Assembly (NCBI GenBank): GCA_937951615.1
Contig: CALFBH010000075.1
Coordinates: 1-64,000 of the forward strand
From: an uncultured Saprospiraceae bacterium
Lineage (GTDB): Bacteria; Bacteroidota; Bacteroidia; Chitinophagales; Saprospiraceae
DNA: 64,000 bases
Reading direction: 5' to 3'
In this document: positions 57,726 through 64,000 of the stretch, piece by piece
Numbering within the stretch: position 1 is the first letter of the stretch
How the letters are laid out: each line of letters begins with the position of its first letter
Notes under the pieces: generated by a model
What the model saw: only the letters and a program-made list of their open reading frames with translations
The model's database searches: none
Told to the model about the DNA's origin: nothing
Program-made: the position numbers and the translations under genes

Positions 57726-59516
57726 ATGAATCTAAGCAATCTATACGAGCAGCGAATCGAGGAATTTGGCGCACAATCCACCCAACTCAAAGCAAAATAT
57801 GACCGACTGGCTTTTGTCCGGCTCTTGGTTTTTGTGGCTGGAGTGGCGGTGTTTTTTCTGCTCTTTTCGCTGAGTGGCTGGTATGCCTGGGGTTTTGCTT
57901 TACTGTTTATCATAGCCTTTGCCCGATTTGTGATGTGGCATTTTAGTATTTCGCGGGAAGCGGAGTATTATCAGCGATTAAAAACCATCAATGAACATGA
58001 ATTAGGGTATTTGTCAGGCGATATTTCGGTCTTTGAAGCGGGCGAATCCTTTATAGATGCCGACCATCCTTACACCGTAGATTTGGATATTTTTGGGGAA
58101 CATTCCATTTTTCAATCCATCAACAGAACGACGACGTCTATCGGCAGAGCAGAGTTGGCGGAGTATCTGAGTGGGGCAGTCACGCGGGAAGAAATTCTTG
58201 CCCGACAGGAAGCCGTCAAAGAACTGGCGACCAAGCTGGACTGGCGGCAGCATTTTCAGGCAAAGGGAGCGGAAGGAAAGGAAGAGCCCGCTTATGTCCA
58301 TCGCCTGCTGGACTGGATGAAGGATGAGCCGATTGTGTTGGGCAATAAAATGCTGGTCGCGGCTTTGTACATTGTGCCGATTATTATGATCGGAGCTTGT
58401 TTCATTCCAATAGACTTGATGCCTTGGAAATATCGCTGGGTTTTCCTGTTTATTCCTGGATATTTCCTGAAAAAGACGATGGAACGGGTGAGTATGATGC
58501 ACGAAAAAACAGCCAAGGCAGAAGACCTGTTAGCGAATTATGCCAAGCTGATTGAACATATTGAACAAGAAGATTTCCAGTCACCCAAACTTGCCGGACT
58601 GAAGCAATTATTATTTGTCGAAGACAAAAGTGTTTCTTTTCGACTAAAAAAATTATCCAACATTATCAGCCAGTTGAATGTACGGTATAATGCCTTCGCG
58701 CTGGTCTTGGAGATTCTTGGTTTGTGGAGCTTACAGTACATGTATAAACTGGAAAAATGGAAAGCTGCTCAACAGGATAATCTGGAAAAATGGTTTGTCG
58801 CTTTACGCGAATTTGATGCCTTGTCGAGCATGGGTACGCTTTGTCATAATCAGCCCGACTGGGCTTTTCCAGAAATTGTGAGCGATAGCGAAACTGTATT
58901 TGACGGAGCAGCTATCGGGCATCCACTGATTCTTGCCGATACGCGGGTGAATAATGAGCTGGACATCCCACATCGCGGACATATCAAACTGATTACCGGC
59001 TCGAATATGGGCGGCAAAAGTACTTTTTTACGCAGCACGGGACTGGCGATTGTGCTGGCGATGACGGGTGCGCCGGTTTGCGCGCGTCGCTTCCGTGTAC
59101 CGCTTACGCAGGTCTATACGAGTATGCGCACGAAAGATGCTTTACACGAAAGCACCTCTTCTTTTTATGCCGAATTGAAACGTTTGCAGTTTATTATAAA
59201 AGCCGTCGAAAACGGTGATAATATCTTCTTTTTATTGGATGAAATCCTAAAAGGCACCAACTCGCACGACCGCCACACCGGCTCAAAAGCCTTGATTTTG
59301 CAACTGGTCAGACACAAAGGCTCCGGTCTCATCGCCACCCACGATCTGGAACTCGGCCCACTCGCCGAGCAGTACCCAAATGACCTGGAAAATCTTTGTT
59401 TTGAAGTAGAAGTGAATGGCGACGAACTGACTTTTGATTATAAAATAAAGAAGGGCGTGAGTCAAAGTCTGAATGCTACGATTTTGATGAAGCGGATGGG
59501 GATTGAGGTGGAGTGA
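57726..59516 (+). CDS. MutS-like ATPase with N-terminal membrane segments
   Basis: A 596-residue protein. Residues about 30-75 form two membrane segments (VFFLLFSLSGWYAWGFALLF), followed by a MutS core/clamp-like region and a C-terminal ABC-type ATPase: Walker A GSNMGGKST near 422-430, FFLLDEILKGTN near 501-512 (Walker B) and IATHDLEL. This Bacteroidota membrane-tethered MutS group lacks the mismatch-recognition domain, so classical mismatch repair is unlikely; function unknown. ATG 57726 is preferred, because the 24 upstream in-frame codons translate the repeat leader. Confidence 0.8.
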   Translation: MNLSNLYEQRIEEFGAQSTQLKAKYDRLAFVRLLVFVAGVAVFFLLFSLSGWYAWGFALLFIIAFARFVMWHFSISREAEYYQRLKTINEHELGYLSGDISVFEAGESFIDADHPYTVDLDIFGEHSIFQSINRTTTSIGRAELAEYLSGAVTREEILARQEAVKELATKLDWRQHFQAKGAEGKEEPAYVHRLLDWMKDEPIVLGNKMLVAALYIVPIIMIGACFIPIDLMPWKYRWVFLFIPGYFLKKTMERVSMMHEKTAKAEDLLANYAKLIEHIEQEDFQSPKLAGLKQLLFVEDKSVSFRLKKLSNIISQLNVRYNAFALVLEILGLWSLQYMYKLEKWKAAQQDNLEKWFVALREFDALSSMGTLCHNQPDWAFPEIVSDSETVFDGAAIGHPLILADTRVNNELDIPHRGHIKLITGSNMGGKSTFLRSTGLAIVLAMTGAPVCARRFRVPLTQVYTSMRTKDALHESTSSFYAELKRLQFIIKAVENGDNIFFLLDEILKGTNSHDRHTGSKALILQLVRHKGSGLIATHDLELGPLAEQYPNDLENLCFEVEVNGDELTFDYKIKKGVSQSLNATILMKRMGIEVE

Positions 59517-59519
59517 GGC

Positions 59520-60008
59520 TTATCCTGCTTTTGCCAGCAAATCCTCAATATTGTAATTGAGATACTTATCCATGCTAGCTGTACCAAATTTTTTCAATTC
59601 GTTTTTGTTTTGAACATTCAACAACAAAGAAGGATTTATTTTAAATGTTTTCCCCAGTTTAATCGCTAAATCTAAATTGAGTTTTCTTTTTCCGTTTAGA
59701 AAAGCACTCATATTAGAGGCCTCGTATTCCATATATTGGGCTAAATCCTGGTTTTTTATATTTAGTAGGTTAATGAGGTCTTTTATAAATTTTCCGACAT
59801 CTTTTATTTCATTATTATTTGAATACAGATAAGATTCCATCTGAAACCTGATTGACAATAAAATATTGTCTCTTTTCTCTTCTGGCGAAAGTTGTTTACT
59901 TCGAGCTATAATCTGTGCTTGTAAATCTTTAAAATCTTTAGCATTGGTATCAACATATCCTGTACCCGTACCATTTATCCCGCCCGCATTTATTATTTTA
60001 TCTTTCAT
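59520..60008 (-). CDS. HTH (XRE/HigA-like) antitoxin-type regulator
   Basis: A 162-residue protein whose C-terminal part is a helix-turn-helix: LNIKNQDLAQYMEYEASNMS near 88-107, with AFLNGKRKLNLDLAIKLGKT as recognition and following helix. The N-terminal 80 residues are helical and unlike plain XRE regulators, perhaps a partner-binding part. It follows the gene at 60010 by one base on the same strand, in toxin-first order as in HigBA. It probably represses the pair via the hairpin at 60538-60554. Confidence 0.72.
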   Translation of the reverse strand: MKDKIINAGGINGTGTGYVDTNAKDFKDLQAQIIARSKQLSPEEKRDNILLSIRFQMESYLYSNNNEIKDVGKFIKDLINLLNIKNQDLAQYMEYEASNMSAFLNGKRKLNLDLAIKLGKTFKINPSLLLNVQNKNELKKFGTASMDKYLNYNIEDLLAKAG

Positions 60009-60009
60009 T

Positions 60010-60510
60010 TTAATTTGTGATTTCTAGCTGTAGGTAGTGTTTTATCAATTCTTTTCCCGCTTTATCATCAATAAACATCTTTTGCCCCATTGCTCTGGAT
60101 GCTTTATATTTTCTCTCGTATAATTGAATTAGCGTTGTTTTGCTTTCAAAGGATAAAAAACCTCTGTAATTTCCACCACCTTTTTCAAAACTCAGCCAAC
60201 AAGCATAAGCTATTAAACAGCCTGCTGTATTGTTATACTTTCCTTCTTTTCCATAATTGTGTGGTGCTACTTCTAGGTTATTCATGTACACCATTTCTCC
60301 AGATATTAGTGTAATCATCAGTAGTCCTTCAATGATTTTCGGACTATTATTTAAGGCTACTTTATATAATATTGCACCCTCTGTTTTTTGTAAACTTCTC
60401 CAATTAAATTTCCAACCCTCTTTTTTAAAAGGAATTTCTTTTTGGATAACAAGAGCAATAAATGCTTTTTTACGAATGTTTGTTTTGGAATCAATTAGTT
60501 CTATTTCCAT
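60010..60510 (-). CDS. Possible toxin (GNAT-like fold), partner of the HTH protein
   Basis: A 166-residue protein with YMNNLEVAPHNYGKEGKYNN and GCLIAYACWLSFEKGGGNYR, followed by GFLSFESKTTLIQLYERKYKA. This order resembles the acetyl-CoA site and last strands of GNAT acetyltransferases, though the pyrophosphate loop is not clear. As first gene of a two-gene unit with an HTH protein it is a toxin candidate. An enzyme unrelated to a toxin is also possible. Confidence 0.5.
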   Translation of the reverse strand: MEIELIDSKTNIRKKAFIALVIQKEIPFKKEGWKFNWRSLQKTEGAILYKVALNNSPKIIEGLLMITLISGEMVYMNNLEVAPHNYGKEGKYNNTAGCLIAYACWLSFEKGGGNYRGFLSFESKTTLIQLYERKYKASRAMGQKMFIDDKAGKELIKHYLQLEITN

Positions 60511-60537
60511 AACGAGTTTTGGATTATTTCCATAAAG

Positions 60538-60554
60538 TTATCGTTTTTCGATAA
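60538..60554. promoter_or_regulatory. Hairpin/operator TTATCG-TTTTT-CGATAA in the TA promoter region
   Basis: Perfect 6-bp inverted repeat 28 bases upstream of the minus-strand start at 60510. Suitable position for an autoregulatory operator of the toxin-antitoxin-like pair. Confidence 0.45.
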
Positions 60555-60666
60555 GTTTGTCAACTTTTATGAGTGTTAATTTTTGTCAAAATCGGTTTAT
60601 AAAAGGGTAACAAATGCTTTGTTTGCGTGATATACCTATTGAAAGTTAAACTAGAAAAATATTATA

Positions 60667-61149
60667 ATGGAAATAATTTTCAGGCATTTTTGGATCATGT
60701 TTATTGCTGTTACTGTTGCAAATGCATTTATCCTGAAAAACTACTCGCAAAAATATATTGCTGAGGATCCGACCTTAAAAAAAGGGTATGATGACTATTT
60801 CAAAGGGATATTATTTTATGGAAATATTCCCTGGATAATTATGGGAATTGGTTGTCTGACAGGTCTGACGAATGGGATTCCTGAATATTCTTCTCCAAGG
60901 GAGATGAACCCTGTCGTTTTGGCACTTGACTTTTCAATTATTATCTTATGGGTATTAAGCTTTCGATGGATTTACTTCAGAAACGGAGCCGAATTTCTTG
61001 AAAGACATCCGGGAATATTTTTTCGACCAACGATCTTGAATAAAAATGGTAAGGTGACGGCTAGAGATATAAAGCGACGTTACTCATTCATACTCCTTTG
61101 CTGGATAATCATGATGTGGATAATGGATTTTCCAGCTTCAAATTTTTGA
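60667..61149 (+). CDS. Small membrane protein of unknown function
   Basis: A 160-residue protein with about four hydrophobic segments (FWIMFIAVTVANAFIL, ILFYGNIPWIIMGIGCLTGL, VLALDFSIIILWVLSFRWIY, FILLCWIIMMWIMDF). I recognise no family. It lacks a signal peptide and any obvious catalytic motif. Flanked by divergent and convergent genes, so transcribed alone. Confidence 0.6.
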   Translation: MEIIFRHFWIMFIAVTVANAFILKNYSQKYIAEDPTLKKGYDDYFKGILFYGNIPWIIMGIGCLTGLTNGIPEYSSPREMNPVVLALDFSIIILWVLSFRWIYFRNGAEFLERHPGIFFRPTILNKNGKVTARDIKRRYSFILLCWIIMMWIMDFPASNF

Positions 61150-61191
61150 GATGAACACTTCAACTAACCTTTCTCCCATCACCGAGATTAG

Positions 61192-61224
61192 AACGGTGAA
61201 AAAGCGACTCATCCGCAGTCGCTT
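61192..61224. terminator. Two stems in the convergent gap, AAGCGACT...AGTCGCTT
   Basis: AAGCGACT (61202-61209) pairs perfectly with AGTCGCTT (61217-61224); a smaller CACCG/CGGTG stem lies just upstream. No clean T run follows, so termination is suggestive only. Confidence 0.4.
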
Positions 61225-61290
61225 AACTGGATTTACATGGTATTGGAATAGAATTGTACTTCATCATCCGACTAAAATGGATATAGATAT

Positions 61291-62217
61291 TCAGGCTTCA
61301 AAACCTGCCAGTCTTGCCTCCTTGTGAAGTGCCAACTCTCGTGCTTCCTTTACAGTCACTTGTCGAAATCGAATGATTCCACCGGTCGGCATTTGCGCCA
61401 GCGTATCCAAGTCGGCATCAATCACTTTGGCTATGCGCGGGTAGCCGCCTGTCGTTTGTCCATCTTGCATCAGGATAATAGGTTGTCCATTGGCAGGAAC
61501 CTGTATGCTGCCAGGCAAGGTAGCAGAGGAAGGCATCGGAGCTTTTGATGTGTAGAGTAGCGTTTCACCTTGTAGCCGAATCCCCATTCTATCGCTATCG
61601 GCTTGTATCGTGTAAGTCGAGATTTCTAATTTTTTATGGTCAATTGGTGAAAATTGTCCCCATTCTGGGCCGAGCAGGATGCGGAGAATTTGTTTTTTGT
61701 GAAAATGATGAATCAAGTGTTCGGGAATACTTCGATTTGGATTTTTAGGTTTTTCATTTTTCCAATGGAGCGAATCGCCGACCCGTAAAGTACGTCCTTC
61801 TAAGCCGCCAAATTCACTTAAAGTATAAGTTGAAGTGCTGCCGAAAACTAAGGGAATATCGGGCTTTCCTTGTATGGCAATATAGGTACATTTTCCTGAT
61901 TTTGCATAGCTGAATTTCAGGACATCGCCTGCCTGTACAGTCAGACTTTTGTTCATAGGACAATCCTTGTTGTTTAGGTTTGCGCCCATGTCTGCACCAG
62001 TGATTGCTATGATAGCTGTTTGTGTAAACTCATATACTCCACCTTTCAATAAACACTCTAAGCATGAAGTATTTTTGTCATTGTTTACCAGCCAGTTAGC
62101 GAGTTTGAACGAATGTAAATCCATCGCTCCTGATTTTGGAATACCGAATTTCCGAAATCCAATTCTGCCGCCATCTTGAATGGTGCTGTGTATGCCGTTT
62201 TTGAGAACTTTTAGCAT
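61291..62217 (-). CDS. pxpC: 5-oxoprolinase subunit C / biotin-dependent carboxyltransferase-like (KipA/AHS2)
   Basis: A 308-residue protein with STIQDGGRIGFRKFGIPKSG near 12-31, the hallmark of the AHS2/KipA family, plus GPEWGQFSP and SDRMGIRLQGE further on. In the PxpABC complex it helps hydrolyse 5-oxoproline to glutamate using ATP; alone it resembles the carboxyltransferase part of urea amidolyase. PxpA and PxpB would be expected next to it but are not in this window. The leader is a hairpin plus CAACAC array (62226-62289). Confidence 0.88.
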   Translation of the reverse strand: MLKVLKNGIHSTIQDGGRIGFRKFGIPKSGAMDLHSFKLANWLVNNDKNTSCLECLLKGGVYEFTQTAIIAITGADMGANLNNKDCPMNKSLTVQAGDVLKFSYAKSGKCTYIAIQGKPDIPLVFGSTSTYTLSEFGGLEGRTLRVGDSLHWKNEKPKNPNRSIPEHLIHHFHKKQILRILLGPEWGQFSPIDHKKLEISTYTIQADSDRMGIRLQGETLLYTSKAPMPSSATLPGSIQVPANGQPIILMQDGQTTGGYPRIAKVIDADLDTLAQMPTGGIIRFRQVTVKEARELALHKEARLAGFEA

Positions 62218-62225
62218 CTGTTTTT

Positions 62226-62289
62226 GTGTTGTCGTGTTGTGGTGTTGATGTGTTGTTGTACTTTGCTGAATAAGACATCAACACCACAA
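62226..62289 (-). repeat. Minus-strand hairpin plus degenerate CGACAACA array before 62217
   Basis: In gene orientation, a 15-bp perfect inverted repeat (arms 62275-62289 and 62237-62251; stem TTGTGGTGTTGATGT) is followed by 8-nt units CAACAACA, CATCAACA, CCACAACA, CGACAACA and then AAAAACAG and the ATG. The last hairpin arm is itself part of the C/A array. It shows that the leader element is oriented with its gene and not with the chromosome. Confidence 0.85.
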
Positions 62290-62503
62290 GCTGACTGTAT
62301 ATGTTTTTTCTTCTTTTTAGGTGGAAACGAAAATACGGTAGTGTTCGACTAAAGTATGATTGAGTAAACTCCGTTGTCGTCAGACGAATTCGCTTAGAAA
62401 TACGGCATATCTAAAGGGATAAATTACCAATTTTCATAAAATCCTTCGTCTGCCGACTATTCCATACTTTAATCGAACACCCTTGAAAATACCCTCCCGT
62501 ACA

Positions 62504-64000
62504 TTAATTATTTCCACAAGCTTCAATTTCTGCTGAAAACTCGGCATTGGGCTCGACCGAAAACCCTGAGTCCAATATAATGATTTGTCCAGCTTTAAAA
62601 CTGGTCGTATTGCTGGAAGGTACTGTTCCGTCTGAATTAATGCTAATGCCAGCCTGATAATTTCCAGTAAGTATATTTGCAGCATCGAGTGTCGTAGGGC
62701 AAACAGAGCCACTGCAATCTACTAAGTTACCATTTTGATCGTAAACGGGAAGGTATTGCCCTTCTATTTCAAAAGGGATAATAATTGCGGTGTTCATAGC
62801 ATCGCTGACTGTTACGGAATATAAACCAGCGCTAAGGTCGCTTATACTCTGTGTTGTTTCGCCAGTACTCCACGTGTAGGAATAAGGAGGAGTTCCATTA
62901 GCAACATCAAGAAGCCCACTGCCGAGTGTTCCGCAGCCTTCATTTGCAACAGATACTGTTGCAGAAAGTGCATTTCCAAATATCCCCTGATCTGTCCAAA
63001 GTCCATAAATGGATGTACCATTTGCTTGTTCGCTCACTTCATCGGCAGTCATTCTTGTACCATTGCTTAAACTAACCGTGAAGGGATCTCCATTGGGTAA
63101 ATCATTAGCAATCACAATAGTTTCGAAGGCTACAACAGGCCCAATACATAACCTATTGGTTCGATCTGTACGGGTAAGTCCAAACTCCAGCGTATTGTTT
63201 TCCTGGTCATATACATCAATATATTGCTGCGGTTGGAGAGAAGAACCTGATATATTTACACTGGCACTCTGAATCGGTAAATCTCCAAAATTGATAGAAC
63301 AAGATATGCCGTGGGCTGTTGCGGGGGCACCGTCAGACTCTAGGTACACATTATAGCTGAGTAGTGTTGTGGTGTCAGTCAGATTGGTTTGTCCTGTAAA
63401 TTCCATTTTCAATTCAGTTGTCCCAAGAATGGCATTGGGGAGACCGAGGGTATGGGTATTATTATAATTGTCGATTAAGACTTGCAAATCCTGTACTTCT
63501 ACGATTCCATTGCCATCGCCATCTTGATATTTACCATTTATACCCGCCAGAGATTGCGACCAGTTTGGGCAATCTTGTCCTTGCCAATTGGTTGTGGCAT
63601 TAGGGCGGCTTGCTCCTGTATTATTTTCGGCTAAACCCCAATATAAAACATCGTGATAATTGGCAATTCCATCATTATTGAAGTCGCCAGGCCAGACGAG
63701 GTCGGTGCAGGAGCCTGAACCTGCATTACAAAAACTTTCCCATGCAGCTTCGAAATTATTTCCATCACTAATCGAAGCATTATTATTAGAGACGGTCTCC
63801 AACTGGAAACAGAGGCTTATTAAATTGGCGTCATAACAACCAGAGAGTTGATTATTATGTAAATAAAGGGTTTCGAGTGTTGTTAGATTTCCTAGTTCAG
63901 GCGGAATATTGCTGGAAAGCTGATTGTTTTGTAATTGTAAATCAAGAATGCTTGTCAAATTTCCCAGTTCAGGTGGGATGTTACCTGTCAATAGATTACC
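62504..64000 (-). CDS. LRR surface protein with dockerin-like and SprB-like segments (5' end outside window)
   Basis: The frame is open to the right edge and the visible 499 residues begin inside leucine-rich repeats of the plant-like type (GNIPPELGNLT, twice). Next come EF-hand/dockerin-like loops DFNNDGIANYHD and DGDGNGIVEVQD, a beta-rich segment, a SprB-like repeat (STGETTQSISDLSAGLYSVT) and a C-terminal domain with FKAGQIIILDSGFSVEPNAE. That last segment recurs in cell-surface proteins of Saprospiria-like bacteria. It is probably exported to or anchored at the outer membrane. The TTG at 63991 is not the start, since the repeat continues upstream. Confidence 0.82.
   Translation of the reverse strand, partial: GNLLTGNIPPELGNLTSILDLQLQNNQLSSNIPPELGNLTTLETLYLHNNQLSGCYDANLISLCFQLETVSNNNASISDGNNFEAAWESFCNAGSGSCTDLVWPGDFNNDGIANYHDVLYWGLAENNTGASRPNATTNWQGQDCPNWSQSLAGINGKYQDGDGNGIVEVQDLQVLIDNYNNTHTLGLPNAILGTTELKMEFTGQTNLTDTTTLLSYNVYLESDGAPATAHGISCSINFGDLPIQSASVNISGSSLQPQQYIDVYDQENNTLEFGLTRTDRTNRLCIGPVVAFETIVIANDLPNGDPFTVSLSNGTRMTADEVSEQANGTSIYGLWTDQGIFGNALSATVSVANEGCGTLGSGLLDVANGTPPYSYTWSTGETTQSISDLSAGLYSVTVSDAMNTAIIIPFEIEGQYLPVYDQNGNLVDCSGSVCPTTLDAANILTGNYQAGISINSDGTVPSSNTTSFKAGQIIILDSGFSVEPNAEFSAEIEACGNN

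Overview
The window looks like a chromosomal segment of a Bacteroidota bacterium, most likely from the Saprospiria side of the phylum; this placement is inferred from gene families, not measured. Support: several promoters fit the Bacteroidota -7 box TAnnTTTG, Shine-Dalgarno sequences are almost absent, and there is a large leucine-rich-repeat surface protein with a SprB-like segment, a DksA-like protein without the zinc-finger cysteines, and many GTG/TTG starts.

Layout. 1-1.9 kb: the tail of an IS30-type transposase and an N6-adenine DNA methyltransferase. 1.9-14.2 kb: an apparent acyl-group making and transferring cassette (acyl-AMP ligase, VOC protein, methyltransferase, cyclase, an acyl-carrier domain fused to an AAC(3)-type acyltransferase, two MBOAT O-acyltransferases each followed at some distance by an SGNH-like protein), interrupted by a Fic protein. 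14.3-17.8 kb: an accessory patch (DUF4910 peptidase-like protein, DUF4143 ATPase, nucleotidyltransferase-like pair, truncated HNH gene). 17.9-47.7 kb: a long surface-polysaccharide locus with six glycosyltransferase-like genes, four sulfotransferase-like genes, an ABC-2 permease without its ATPase, Wzx-type flippase, Wzy/WaaL-type protein, two AsnB amidotransferases, sugar epimerases, two paralogous methyltransferases around a secreted glycosidase-like gene, a two-domain dehydrogenase, a transglutaminase-like protein and GDP-fucose synthase. 47.8-64 kb: mostly housekeeping and accessory genes (GT39-like membrane protein, MFS transporter, polyprenyl synthase, DksA-like, LspA, YhhN, MutS-like ATPase, toxin-antitoxin-like pairs, PxpC) and the 3' part of the LRR surface protein.

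How it may work together (inference): glycosyltransferases build a repeat unit containing fucose and possibly uronic acid; sulfotransferases, AsnB, methyltransferases and acyltransferases decorate it; Wzx and Wzy, and perhaps the ABC permease, export and polymerise it. This would give a sulfated, amidated and acylated exopolysaccharide.

The most unusual signal is not a protein. At least a dozen genes on both strands have, directly before or close to their start codon, a G-poor tandem repeat oriented with the gene. The sequence differs from gene to gene, but the design is similar. In several cases a G/T-rich array or an inverted-repeat arm lies just after the previous stop codon and can pair with the C/A-rich array before the start. 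The clearest are the 8-nt arrays of CGACAACA before the genes at 5182 and 8821. I read these as a possible class of repetitive 5' leaders acting on translation or mRNA structure; that function is untested.
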